The notes under the pieces: generated by a model
What the model saw: only the letters and a program-made list of their open reading frames with translations
Databases searched by the model: none
Told to the model about the DNA's origin: nothing
Translations under genes and position numbers: made by a program
NCBI GenBank assembly: GCA_028736075.1
Contig: CP117875.1
Coordinates: 2,294,001-2,358,000, forward strand
Origin: Chryseobacterium sp. KACC 21268
GTDB lineage: Bacteria; Bacteroidota; Bacteroidia; Flavobacteriales; Weeksellaceae
Length of the DNA: 64,000 bases
Direction: 5' to 3'
In this document: piece after piece, positions 45,846 to 54,394 of the stretch
Position numbering within the stretch: the first letter of the stretch is position 1
Layout of the letters: every line of letters starts with the position of its first letter

Positions 45846-46949
45846 ATGGCATTTCAGGAAAAGGATCTGCGGCTGATCCGCAAAGAGTTTGAAGATAAGA
45901 CCGAAAACAATCCCGAAAGGATCAGGTTGGGGAATCATTTTGTAGACGATTTCATTTTTGAGGATCACGAAGCTGCTGATATCCCGATCAACGCTTTGAG
46001 GGTGATCTTCAATATCATCTCCATCATAGGCAGCGAACAGTTCCGTCCTGAAGACCGACCGAAACAGCTTTCATTGTTCGATGAAGAATTTGAGACTGAG
46101 AATAACATATTTGCTTCGATGAAGATAAGAAATAACAAGATCTCTCCCAGCGGTTCCAGTAAACAGGTTGTTGATGCCTATGAATTTCTTGCAAAGTTTA
46201 AGATGAGCTGGTACAAGTCCGTAAATTCAAAAGGAAAAGAAATTAAGACTTTCGGCGGACTTATCTCAACGCCCAGTTATGAGCACAGGGGTTATACCAG
46301 CTTTTTGATAAGCAGTTATTGGCTAAAGAAACTGATGGTCATTCCGGAGTACAATTATGTGCTGTATAATCTGGTTTATAATATCCGAAACAACAAACAC
46401 ATCATTTTCGCCATCTGGCTCTCAAAGCTGCCCGCTAATGGAACTGCTGTAAAGCTATCCACGCTGAATAAAAAATTCGGACTGAATTATAAGACCGCCA
46501 ATGATTTCTGTTTCAAATTTCTGAAGCCGGCAAGGTTGAGCTTGCACCAATACAATAATTTGTCATTTAATTACAGGTACAAAGGAGATTCGATCTTCAT
46601 CTTTCCTTATCATACCAAAATCAGCACAGACGTTGATCTTTCTGCTAAAAATACAGGTCAACCTGAGATCACCATCACCAGGAGATTAAGATATTTCAGG
46701 AAAAGATATGGCCTGCAGGAGATTGACATGGCTCAGTTTACCTATCAGTACAAAAATATTGCGCAGACGCGCGAAGTTATAGAAAAAGCTTTCAGGGAAT
46801 TCATCAGATCCAACAGATCAAAGGGCATAAAGTCAACTTCATTTCAGGGGAAAGCATTTTTGATTGAGATCCAGGAGATCATTATCAGATTATACAGGAA
46901 TACCAGAACGGGAACATTGCTGCCGAACGGATATCCTGTTATTATATGA
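45846..46949 (+). CDS. Replication initiation protein (iteron-binding Rep-type)
   Basis: A 367-residue basic protein with a winged-helix pair typical of plasmid Rep proteins. The first region includes VVDAYEFLAKFKMSWYKSVN, the second KLSTLNKKFGLNYKTANDF followed by FCFKFLKPARLSLHQYNNLS. Immediately downstream, within 2 bases of the stop, begins an array of eight iterons (46951-47249), which strongly supports binding of this protein to its own origin. It could drive element copy or conjugation-linked replication. Family name uncertain. Confidence 0.75.
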   Translation: MAFQEKDLRLIRKEFEDKTENNPERIRLGNHFVDDFIFEDHEAADIPINALRVIFNIISIIGSEQFRPEDRPKQLSLFDEEFETENNIFASMKIRNNKISPSGSSKQVVDAYEFLAKFKMSWYKSVNSKGKEIKTFGGLISTPSYEHRGYTSFLISSYWLKKLMVIPEYNYVLYNLVYNIRNNKHIIFAIWLSKLPANGTAVKLSTLNKKFGLNYKTANDFCFKFLKPARLSLHQYNNLSFNYRYKGDSIFIFPYHTKISTDVDLSAKNTGQPEITITRRLRYFRKRYGLQEIDMAQFTYQYKNIAQTREVIEKAFREFIRSNRSKGIKSTSFQGKAFLIEIQEIIIRLYRNTRTGTLLPNGYPVII

Positions 46950-46950
46950 A

Positions 46951-47249
46951 TTCGGAATTGCGCTCATCCATATTTCGGAATGGCACTCATTCGAAAGTCG
47001 GAATTGCACTCGCTGAAGTTAAGATTATCTTAAAATTATGATTTGTTGAGTTTGGTTTTCGGAATTGCGCTCATTTCAAATTATTTAGAGAGTGAATAAG
47101 TATAGGACATTGTGGATAAACCGGATAAACAATTGAAACGCAAAAATTTAATTCGGAATTGCGCTCATTCTTATAAAGGTTGTTTTTCGGATTTGCACTC
47201 ATTGATCTTTCGGAATTCCGCTGATCTGTAATTCGGAATTCCACTCGTT
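46951..47249. repeat. Iteron array, probable replication origin (8 copies)
   Basis: Eight imperfect direct copies of TTCGGAATTGCGCTCATT start at 46951, 46974, 46997, 47058, 47152, 47186, 47209 and 47232. Spacing of 23 bases (about two helical turns) occurs in the first three (46951, 46974, 46997) and the last three (47186, 47209, 47232); the pairs between are further apart. The array begins one base after the rep stop and ends 130 bases before the primase. Confidence 0.85.
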
Positions 47250-47380
47250 CCAAAATGACGTTAAACCATTTATGAGAAGCTGATAAAGCGACTGGTTAAA
47301 AGTACTCTGAAAAGAAATGAAAAGTCTTTTTTTATTAAAAAGGAATTGGGCTTAGAAATTTTGCTTTAAAAAGAAAAAAA

Positions 47381-48232
47381 ATGAATTGCGAAAAAATAAA
47401 AGAGAGCGTTAGCATCAGAACGGTTCTGGAATCATTCAATCTTTTGCCTGCAAAAGAAAATCGGAGAACTGCTTTCTATTTTGCTTTGGACAGAGAAGAG
47501 AAAATTCCCAGCTTATCGGTTGATTTTGTAAAAAATAAAGCGTTTGATTTCGGGACAGGGAAGAGTTATGATGTGATCTCGATCGTCCAACAGATCAACA
47601 AATGTTCTGTTTCTGATGCATTGAAATATCTTCATAAATTTGATCTTTCCGTTTTAGAAAAGGAGAGTGTCGCAGAGATTGATTACAGTAAAAATTATGA
47701 AATTATCCAAGTTGGAAATGTCCGACATCCAGCATTGGTCGAATACTTAAAATCCCGTAAGGTCTTTGAGCAAAGACATTTGGTGAAAGAGATCGTTTAT
47801 CGATTCGACGGTAGAAAGTTCTTCGGAATAGGATTTCTGAATGATTCCGGAGGATATGAAATCAGAAATAAATATACCAAGATCTGTTTGAGCCAAAAGG
47901 ATGTGACCTGGATAAAAAATGGGTGTCATACAAATAATGAAGTTCTCATTTTTGAAGGTTTTTTTGATTATCTCACCTACAGAATGTTACAAAAAGAAGA
48001 AAATTCAATTCCCGATCATCTGATTCTGAATTCCACGGCGATGCTTTTCAAAGTGAAGCAAAAATTAAAGGATTATCATAAGATTTCTCTTTTCTTTGAT
48101 AATGATCTTAATGGAAGAGCTACCCAAAAAATGATTCAAAATGATCACGATAATGTAGAAGACTGTTCTTTATTGTATATCGATTTCAAAGATCTGAACG
48201 AATGGTTCTGTAATTTCAACGAAAAATTATGA
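47381..48232 (+). CDS. TOPRIM-domain primase-like protein
   Basis: The 283-residue protein starts with a CHC2-like zinc/primase region (about 1-80: AFYFALDREEKIPSLSVDF, AFDFGTGKSYDVISIVQQ), though the zinc Cys/His are reduced. The C-terminal TOPRIM domain (about 180-283) contains EVLIFEGFFDYLTYR with the catalytic Glu, and SLFFDNDLNGR with the DxD pair. Mobile-element primases of this form prime replication from the transferred strand or origin. It follows the iteron array by 130 bases, completing a rep-ori-primase unit. Confidence 0.85.
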   Translation: MNCEKIKESVSIRTVLESFNLLPAKENRRTAFYFALDREEKIPSLSVDFVKNKAFDFGTGKSYDVISIVQQINKCSVSDALKYLHKFDLSVLEKESVAEIDYSKNYEIIQVGNVRHPALVEYLKSRKVFEQRHLVKEIVYRFDGRKFFGIGFLNDSGGYEIRNKYTKICLSQKDVTWIKNGCHTNNEVLIFEGFFDYLTYRMLQKEENSIPDHLILNSTAMLFKVKQKLKDYHKISLFFDNDLNGRATQKMIQNDHDNVEDCSLLYIDFKDLNEWFCNFNEKL

Positions 48233-48883
48233 CTTCTGGTACTTGTTGACTGCCTCTTCAATATCTTCTTTGATAAACTCCCAATACTTTCCCTGAAGAC
48301 AGATAGGGTCGAAATCGTCATCAGCAGATGTGTAGTCAATAAAATTCTTTAAGATCAAATCCCTGTCGTGACCGTACGGATATCGCTCTTCGTGAAGCTC
48401 CAGCATCTTGCCGATACCATAATTCGGGAGGCACTCGTGCAGGTCCCAAAAATCTTTTTTACGACCGCCTCTCTGAACAACATCGATTTTCATTGCAATG
48501 ATCTCCTCAATTGTTGCCAGTCTTATTGCTTCAACTGTTAGTACGGGCCGTATAAACGTATCTTTGTAATAAATATCAAGTTTCACGGTATTATCTTTAT
48601 CAGTTCCTATGAGATAGGATTTTCCCATTGCCGGATCAAGATCGTTGGAAGAGTCTACATAAGTAAAAGCAGATCTGAGAAAAATGTCCAGTTCATTAAA
48701 ATCAATACTTCCATAAATTGCATCACTGAACAGGTCTATGTCGATGGACATAAGATGACCCTACTGAAGGCTTAAAGAGGTTCCTCCCACAAGCCTGAAA
48801 TCTTTAAAGACTTCTGAAGCCATCAGAATCTGCAGGCTATTTTTCAGTAATTCATTGACGGTATTGTAATACATATTGCTCAT
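48227..48883 (-). pseudogene. AbiEii/AbiGii-type nucleotidyltransferase toxin gene with an in-frame amber stop
   Basis: Reading from ATG 48883 gives 40 codons ending FRLVGGTSLSLQ, then TAG at 48761-48763, and the same frame continues GHLMSIDIDLFSDAIYG down to a TGA at 48227. Family members have GGTxLxLQxGHRxSxDIDLF, so the stop replaces one residue between the GG and DxD parts of the nucleotidyltransferase active site. The downstream piece (174 residues from ATG 48751) cannot be active alone. Its ATG overlaps the antitoxin stop as TAATG. The toxin is therefore probably dead, unless the amber is suppressed. Confidence 0.85.
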
Positions 48884-49365
48884 TATGACTTTTTATGCAG
48901 CTTCATTGGTTGCGTAGTGGTTGACTTTAATGCTGATTCAACTTTTCTTTTTCCGTAGAAACGGATGGTTTCATTTTTTTCATCATCATTACCGCGCTCA
49001 AAAACCCTCTTGATAACTGCCTTGTGCTGTCTGTTCCAATCAATCCCGTCGATATCGGTGTCCCAGAACAAAGACCTTCGAAGAACTGAAAGTTTTGGTG
49101 TTTCTTTCATTTTATCCTTTTCAAGTTTAATGTCATAATAACTTTGAAGGATAACGATGCTCCCTTCTTCGAGCTGAAGTTCTTTCTCGATCTTCAGTGC
49201 AAGGGCAACAGGAATCTTTCTTTTTCCATTGGTGATATTATTAATGGCCTGAGCGGATTCACCGATAGATAAAGCGAAAGGACGCTTTTTGAGCGAACGC
49301 TTCTCCAGCTCCCGTTCAAGAACGATTCCGGGGTGTATCCCTTTATATTTTAACAGTGATTTCAT
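48883..49365 (-). CDS. HTH antitoxin of the AbiE-like pair
   Basis: The 160-residue protein has an XRE/HigA-type helix-turn-helix (about 12-68: HPGIVLERELEKRSLKKRPF, then SIGESAQAINNITNGKRKI) and a C-terminal toxin-binding region (SVLRRSLFWDTDIDGIDWN, AVIKRVFERGNDDEKNETIRF). It is expected to repress its promoter and neutralise the nucleotidyltransferase toxin encoded next, which carries a stop codon. The promoter at 49370-49391 contains a palindrome covering the -7 box. The distance of five bases from -7 box to ATG suggests a leaderless message. Confidence 0.82.
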   Translation of the reverse strand: MKSLLKYKGIHPGIVLERELEKRSLKKRPFALSIGESAQAINNITNGKRKIPVALALKIEKELQLEEGSIVILQSYYDIKLEKDKMKETPKLSVLRRSLFWDTDIDGIDWNRQHKAVIKRVFERGNDDEKNETIRFYGKRKVESALKSTTTQPMKLHKKS

Positions 49366-49369
49366 AATA

Positions 49370-49391
49370 CAAATATAAACAAATTTGTTTA
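49370..49391 (-). promoter_or_regulatory. Operator and -7 box of the toxin-antitoxin pair
   Basis: The minus strand carries TATATTTG (49377-49370), a perfect -7 box, overlapping the perfect 16-bp palindrome TAAACAAATTTGTTTA (49376-49391). Binding of the antitoxin there would block RNA polymerase. The start codon at 49365 leaves about no 5' leader. Confidence 0.6.
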
Positions 49392-49915
49392 CATATTTTG
49401 AAGGCTTATATTTTAAAAATTGAAATAAGCCAGTTTCTGATATTGAATTTTACATTCCGAAATATCATCGACCATCTATGTAATTAAGTACAACTGATGT
49501 CTTGCTTTTTACAAATGCAAATGTAGGACAGCATCATTCACACCAAAAAATATTTTTGGGTTTCTATAAAAATTCTTTCCACACGTTCCAATAATTTTTC
49601 CAGACACTCCTGAATCCTGCGGACAAAAATATTTCAAGCCTTCTCCTCCAAAGTGTTGGAGGCTTGCGGTTTTATGTGCCTGATGCTTTCCTATGATCAT
49701 CGGCAAAGAAAAAGCCGGAACCTCAGTTATACGAATCAATTACATCACAGACGGTCTTTGACATCAGCGGAAAAGCAATAAATCAAAAAACGAAAAAAAT
49801 GCTTTTCCAATTCAGTAAAAGAAAAGAAAAACCGAGTGTCCTCGGAACCAAATCAATCAGATCTGAAAATTTAAAATTAACAAAAATCAATTATTAACAT
49901 TTAAAACCGAAAATT
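49392..49915. other. Non-coding leader of the ssb/PRTRC cassette
   Basis: Contains the second copy of the cassette-flanking element (49550-49735). A 32-codon frame (49799-49897) with sequence MLFQFSKRKEKPSVLGTKSI and a basic tail could be a small gene, but I have no family match. Nothing else is recognised. Confidence 0.45.
49550..49735. repeat. Left flanking element (copy 2), before ssb
   Basis: Same block order as 17090-17290: TTTCTATA near 49561, ACAAAAATATTTCAAGCCTTC near 49623, a hairpin CTCCA-AAGTG-TTGGAG near 49645, TATGTGCCTG near 49674, GAAAAAGCCGGAACCTCA near 49708. Identity with copy 1 is limited outside these blocks. Confidence 0.5.
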
Positions 49916-50311
49916 ATGAACATCGTAGGCAGAATTACTAAAAACGCAGAAATCAACACTTTGAAAAATGACAAAAAAGTAGTGAATTTCTCAGTAGCCA
50001 TCAATGATAGCTACAAGACTAAACAGGGTGAACGCAGAGAAGAGACAACGTATTACAATTGCTCGTACTGGATCAGTGAGAATGTGGCAAAGATCCTTAC
50101 CAAAGGGACTTTGGTTGAGCTAACAGGCAGAGTGAGTTGCAATGCGTGGATCGGCAAAGACGGAGAGATCAGATCAGGTCTTAATTTCCATACATCAAAC
50201 ATCAAGTTGCACGGAGGTGGTCAAAAAACGGAAACTGTTGAAACAGTCAAATCAAAACCACAGAACGCCAAAGTGACAGAAGGAGAAAATGATGATGATC
50301 TGCCATTCTAA
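49916..50311 (+). CDS. ssb: Single-stranded DNA-binding protein
   Basis: A 131-residue OB-fold protein. The DNA-binding core (1-103) has NIVGRITKNAEINTLKND, VVNFSVAINDSYKT, TTYYNCSYWISENVAKILTK and GTLVELTGRVSCNAWIG. The short tail ends in DDDLPF, the acidic SSB tip that docks partner proteins. It heads the PRTRC cassette, as usual for mobile-element SSBs, and lies 176 bases behind the left flanking element. Confidence 0.95.
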   Translation: MNIVGRITKNAEINTLKNDKKVVNFSVAINDSYKTKQGERREETTYYNCSYWISENVAKILTKGTLVELTGRVSCNAWIGKDGEIRSGLNFHTSNIKLHGGGQKTETVETVKSKPQNAKVTEGENDDDLPF

Positions 50312-50336
50312 TTATTAACAATCAAATATCAACAAA

Positions 50337-50768
50337 ATGAAAATATCCAACATTCCAACCGATTACCTTTTGATAAAGGCTTTTAACGAATCCGAACTTT
50401 GTGACTTTGCTATTATCAATACAACAGTAGAGTGGAAAGAAATACAAAAGGAAAGGCTCAACAGTGTAAAGGCATTTGAAAATGACGATTCATTCAAATG
50501 GCTCAATTATAATGACGAGGCAGTCGATTTTTACCGCTATTCCAACGAAGGTTATCTTGAGATCCGAGAATGGCTTTGTGACGATTCTGTTCTTTTTATC
50601 GAAACCAATGAGGAAGAATTACGAGAGCTGAAGGGAATAGATTTTAAACTGTCGAGTTATCAGATGCAGGTATTCAGTAACGGCAACGCTGTTTACAGCT
50701 GCTTTGAAAAGAACTTAGGCAATGAATTTTGGACATCCGAATTTTCCTTGAAAGAGCTAACCAACTAA
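50337..50768 (+). CDS. Hypothetical protein between ssb and PRTRC E (143 aa)
   Basis: The protein is soluble and acidic, with a regular alternation of strands and helices (WKEIQKERLNSVKAF, EGYLEIREWLCDDSVLFIET, LSSYQMQVFSNGNAVYSCFE). I do not recognise a family. Spacing of 25 bases to ssb and 9 to the next gene places it firmly in the operon. Confidence 0.65.
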   Translation: MKISNIPTDYLLIKAFNESELCDFAIINTTVEWKEIQKERLNSVKAFENDDSFKWLNYNDEAVDFYRYSNEGYLEIREWLCDDSVLFIETNEEELRELKGIDFKLSSYQMQVFSNGNAVYSCFEKNLGNEFWTSEFSLKELTN

Positions 50769-50777
50769 AACAAGATT

Positions 50778-51308
50778 ATGCAGACCAATTTTTTCAGACA
50801 GATCGCCAAGCTTGATCTGACAGGAGATTTACAGATCTTACTTCGAAAGACCACAGATAATAGTTTCGTTCTTTCCGTATTGCTCAATAATGAGCAATGC
50901 GGAGACGAAGCAAGGAAAATGATTCCGCCCCTTAATTTAAGAGGTACAGCGGAAGAATTGGACAATGGATTTTTTGAAAGTATTTCTATACCATTACAAA
51001 CTGCTTCAGGATTGATGGTCGATATGGAATCTTTTATGAAGCAACTCGAAGAAACCAAGAAGAAATCAGCGATGGAAAAGGAGAAAACTGATAAAGAGAA
51101 CAAGGAAAGGGAAACAAAGATCAAAAAGTACAAAGAATGCTTGCAGAAAGCCGAAGAACTTGAAAAAGAGGGGAAATATAAGGATGCTTGGACTATACTT
51201 CCGAAAATTACAGATTATCCTGAATATACTGATACCATCCGTAAAAAGCAGGATGAGTATGAAAGACATTTTGCTCCAAGTCTTTTTTCTGAAACCAATC
51301 CTAAATAA
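50778..51308 (+). CDS. PRTRC system protein E
   Basis: A 176-residue protein: N-terminal domain (1-95) has FFRQIAKLDLTGDLQILLRK, MIPPLNLRGTAEELDNGFFE and a following helical region, the pattern of PRTRC E. Residues 100-150 are a highly charged coiled coil (KKKSAMEKEKTDKENKERE). PRTRC stands for ParB-related, ThiF-related cassette, found on plasmids and ICEs. The role of protein E is unknown. Confidence 0.75.
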   Translation: MQTNFFRQIAKLDLTGDLQILLRKTTDNSFVLSVLLNNEQCGDEARKMIPPLNLRGTAEELDNGFFESISIPLQTASGLMVDMESFMKQLEETKKKSAMEKEKTDKENKERETKIKKYKECLQKAEELEKEGKYKDAWTILPKITDYPEYTDTIRKKQDEYERHFAPSLFSETNPK

Positions 51309-51325
51309 TTAAGAAAACAACGTTT

Positions 51326-51544
51326 ATGTTAATTGCCACACAATTAGAAAGAGTTTTTATACTTAAAGAGAACGCACAGGAAATCAAACTGACAGACCCT
51401 GAGCCAAAATGGAGCGTGGAATCGGTAATGAATTTTTACGCTAATTCGTACCCGATTCTAACAACGGCAAAAGTTTCAGCTCCGAAGATAAAAGATGATG
51501 CAGTTCAGTACATATTTGAGAGTGTAATGGGAACAAAAGGATAA
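51326..51544 (+). CDS. PRTRC system protein C, prokaryotic ubiquitin-like
   Basis: A 72-residue protein with beta-grasp-like alternation: RVFILKENAQEIKLTDPEP, then VESVMNFYANSYP as the helix, and ILTTAKVSAPKIKDDAVQYI as strands. It corresponds to the PRTRC C family, which Pfam groups with prokaryotic ubiquitin-like proteins. Importantly the last residues are MGTKG, so the protein ends in a Gly that could be adenylated by the ThiF protein of the same operon. It lies 17 bases after PRTRC E. Confidence 0.75.
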   Translation: MLIATQLERVFILKENAQEIKLTDPEPKWSVESVMNFYANSYPILTTAKVSAPKIKDDAVQYIFESVMGTKG

Positions 51545-51637
51545 CAGGTCAATGGCGAATGGCTTTTACAGTCAGGATATTTCTACAATGTAAAGGTCAA
51601 TCGTCAAAAGCCAAAACTAATAGCAAAATTATAATGA

Positions 51638-51814
51638 ATGCAACAAAAAATCAGATCGGGAAAAATTGTAACACCCGAAGAAAAAAAGCAGAAGCAACTC
51701 CATCTGCAGTTGGGAGAGTTTTCAAAGTGGATGAAACAGCAAAAAGACACTTCCGAAATCCAGAAAGACCAAAGGAAATCAGTTCCTGTGATAGTGCTTC
51801 AAATGATTTTCTAA
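51638..51814 (+). CDS. Possible small protein (58 aa) before the PRTRC F-like gene
   Basis: ATG 51638 opens 58 codons ending at TAA 51814. The product has GKIVTPEEKKQKQLHLQLGE and FSKWMKQQKDTSEIQKDQRK, a helical charged protein that looks more natural than the competing frame over the same DNA. It may be a small separate gene, or the real 5' part of the next one joined by a frameshift near 51805. I cannot decide. Confidence 0.35.
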   Translation: MQQKIRSGKIVTPEEKKQKQLHLQLGEFSKWMKQQKDTSEIQKDQRKSVPVIVLQMIF

Positions 51815-52830
51815 GAATTAGTTTTCTGCCAAGATTAAAAGAAAGTAAAGATCAGCAGACAGTTATAGTGGATAAAAAAAGCATAGCCAACAAAGAGAGA
51901 GATTTCTATAGGTCTCTTAATCAACTTGCGGAGCATTATGGTATTGATCCAATGTCAACAAAGGAATTTGAATATCCTTACAATATTGCACTTTCAGTTT
52001 GGGATGCAGAAAAACAACTGCAGGAAAAAATTAAAAATTGGGAAAATATCCGATTGTTCAAAAACGGAAATCATACCTATTTGACAAGTGAAGAACGATG
52101 CAGTACGGGTATGAATCTTTTTTACATTCCTGTTATTCCGCTCTACAGGATGCTTAAAGAGAAGCATCGGAAAAAAACAGGTCGGCTTCTTTTATAAGTA
52201 TGCAGTTACCTCTATCGAAACGCTTATATTCCCTATTACAGACAGGAAGATTCTTACCTCTATTGGAACTATGAAATGCTGACCGATTGGCTGGAACAGG
52301 ATGAAGAAATAGGCGAAAACCATTGTTCTAAAACAGAACTGCGGCAAGCCGAGATGATAGGTGATATAATGGAGCAGAAAATTTCCAACGCTCAAAATTT
52401 ATCTTTCTTTCAGAAGCGACTGAAATCATTCAAATGCAAAGATGATCTTGATCAGAAATGCCATCAGATTGCAGAAAAAGCTATTGAGCTTTACAGGGAT
52501 TATCCCAATGAGAGTATTTTCAGAAATGCTCATTTTGGAAATGCTGTGAAAAGGAATCATCTGGATGAAGATAACCATTATGAAGATGATAAAACAATCT
52601 CAATGGATAAGTATATTTCTTTTTTTGCTGACGACAGGGGAGTGATTTATCAAAATCTCATTGACAGCGTAAACAATGAGTTTAATGAATATGGCGAAGT
52701 TCAGGAACCAATGATTGTCAAAACATTTGACGAAAACAATGAAACCCAAGGCGATCTTGATTTCGAAAATCGCCTTTTTGATGTTTTAACCCAATTAGCG
52801 GGAGTTTTAACCCAATATTCCCGTATGTAA
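51811..52830 (+). pseudogene. PRTRC F-like protein gene with an in-frame ochre stop
   Basis: The frame (open back to 51559) reads FLRISFLPRLKES, NQLAEHYGIDPMST and IPLYRMLKEKHRKKTGRLLL, then TAA at 52195-52197. It continues without shift: VCSYLYRNAYIPYYRQEDSY, then LYWNYEMLTDWLEQDEEIGE and onward to TAA 52830. The sequence on both sides belongs to one protein, so a Ser-type codon (TCA to TAA, inferred) is the likely change. The start is unclear because no ATG lies near 51811 in this frame; ATG 51634 is one option. A truncated protein may still be made, or the second half from ATG 52276. Family assignment is from operon position. Confidence 0.65.
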
Positions 52831-52847
52831 AACCAAAATTATAGAAA

Positions 52848-53591
52848 ATGAAAAACGAAGATACAGACAACCAAATAATAGATGTTACTGGTAGTTTCGG
52901 AACGCTTTATCATCCGAAATCTGCCCTTGTCTTTTATAAAACAAAAGACAAAAATGAAGATATGTATGTAGAATATTTTGATATGGATGCTTACGGAAAT
53001 CCGATCAATGCTCATCCATTGACGGTACGAGAATCACAGAGATTAGCAAAAATGCTCAATATCCAAAATAAAAAGGACAAAGATTTTCTGAAACCTAAAG
53101 GAGTTATTTCCAATAATATACTGTATATAGACAGTTCAGAAAACGGGAAGGTCGTTTGGTTTACAGGAGCACAGGAAAGAGAATTGTTTTTTGTGGAAAA
53201 TCTAACGATACCCAACGGAAAGGCGAATATTCCGCCATTGATATGGATCGCCAATAGACAGGGATTAAGAATATTTGCTTTAAAAAATGACAACCGCCCA
53301 GATGACAACACACCGCTTTTCTACGCTCCTTTTTTTAATGTATATGAAAATGGGAACGTGTGTATGGGAACGGTAGATGTCAAGATTAAAAATTCAGCTT
53401 CCTTAGAAGAATTTACAGAAAGCTGGGAACATTATTTTTTCAATTCTTATTTCAGCCATCTGATGAATCAGCATAATCCGATCAAAGGAAATTGCGTCAA
53501 TCTTTGGAAAGACCTAATGGAAACTAACGAAGATTTTCCGACAGATGTTTTAATAAATGCACAAGTCACTTTAAAAAAAATAATTTTATGA
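52848..53591 (+). CDS. PRTRC system protein B (Prok-E2_D-like)
   Basis: A 247-residue protein. The central part has NVYENGNVCMGTV, where Cys172 sits in a context close to the E2 ubiquitin-conjugating active site (HPNxxxxGxxCL). PRTRC B is grouped by Pfam as prokaryotic E2 family D. A second Cys (KGNCVNLWKDL) is not in this motif. Expected role: accept the ubiquitin-like protein from the ThiF E1-like enzyme. It overlaps the ThiF gene by ATGA, the tightest coupling in the operon. Confidence 0.82.
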   Translation: MKNEDTDNQIIDVTGSFGTLYHPKSALVFYKTKDKNEDMYVEYFDMDAYGNPINAHPLTVRESQRLAKMLNIQNKKDKDFLKPKGVISNNILYIDSSENGKVVWFTGAQERELFFVENLTIPNGKANIPPLIWIANRQGLRIFALKNDNRPDDNTPLFYAPFFNVYENGNVCMGTVDVKIKNSASLEEFTESWEHYFFNSYFSHLMNQHNPIKGNCVNLWKDLMETNEDFPTDVLINAQVTLKKIIL

Positions 53592-54394
53592 TAACAGAAA
53601 AATCGAAAGTTCATTTTACGGATAATGATTTGCTCAATCCCACTAATCCTATAACGCTGAATCTAATCGGTGCAGGTGGAACAGGGTCACAAGTCCTGAC
53701 AGCGTTGGCAAGAATGAACCACGCTCTAACAGAATTGGATCACGCAGGATTATCCGTGCGGTTGTGGGATGATGATTTTGTTACCGAAGCCAATTTAGGA
53801 AGACAGCTTTTTGCTGAAAGCGAGCTTGGCTTATATAAGTCCGTTGCATTGGTCAACCGAATCAATCGATTTTTTGGTTTAAATTGGAAAGCTGAAACTC
53901 AAAAATTTGAGAGGAATGCTGTCGGAAGAATAAATGCAAATATGAAATCTGCCATTCATATATCCTGTGTAGATAATGTAAAATCAAGGTTTGATATTGC
54001 TGATATTTTAAATGAGATCGGAGAGCGTTGTGGCTACTACAGGAATCAAAGTAAATATTGGATGGATTTTGGAAACAGCCAATATTCCGGACAGGTTTTG
54101 CTGTCAACTGTAGGAAATATCCAACAGCCAAATTCTGAGAAATACGAGACAGTTGCTAAACTTCCTTTTGTGACAGAAGAATTTGGAGAAATTTTAAAAC
54201 AGTCCGAAATGGAAGATGATACGCCAAGTTGCAGTTTAGCGGAAGCGTTAGAAAAGCAGGATTTATATATAAATTCAACTTTGGCGCAAATGGGATGCTC
54301 ATTGTTATGGAGTCTTTTCAGAAATGGGATGACAGAAAACAGAGGCTTCTTTTTAAATCTTAATAATTTCCAATCGCAACCGATCAAGCTATAA
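53588..54394 (+). CDS. PRTRC system ThiF family (E1-like) protein
   Basis: The 268-residue protein is a ThiF/E1 adenylyltransferase: nucleotide loop NLIGAGGTGSQ (25-35), RLWDDDFVTEANLGRQLF (58-75) with the Asp and Arg/Asn ligands, GLYKSVALVNRIN with Lys84, and ISCVDNVKSR near 125-133. A later DDTPSCSLAEALE has Cys215 as the thioester candidate. It should activate the C-terminal Gly of a ubiquitin-like protein, plausibly PRTRC C. It is the last gene of the ssb/PRTRC operon; the right flanking element follows 18 bases later. Confidence 0.9.
   Translation: MITEKSKVHFTDNDLLNPTNPITLNLIGAGGTGSQVLTALARMNHALTELDHAGLSVRLWDDDFVTEANLGRQLFAESELGLYKSVALVNRINRFFGLNWKAETQKFERNAVGRINANMKSAIHISCVDNVKSRFDIADILNEIGERCGYYRNQSKYWMDFGNSQYSGQVLLSTVGNIQQPNSEKYETVAKLPFVTEEFGEILKQSEMEDDTPSCSLAEALEKQDLYINSTLAQMGCSLLWSLFRNGMTENRGFFLNLNNFQSQPIKL

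Noticed and set aside
47071-47253. 60-codon minus-strand frame over the iterons
   Set aside because: Created by the direct repeats themselves.
49509-49739. 76-codon minus-strand frame upstream of ssb
   Set aside because: It lies inside the left flanking element and does not match the frame over the other copy.
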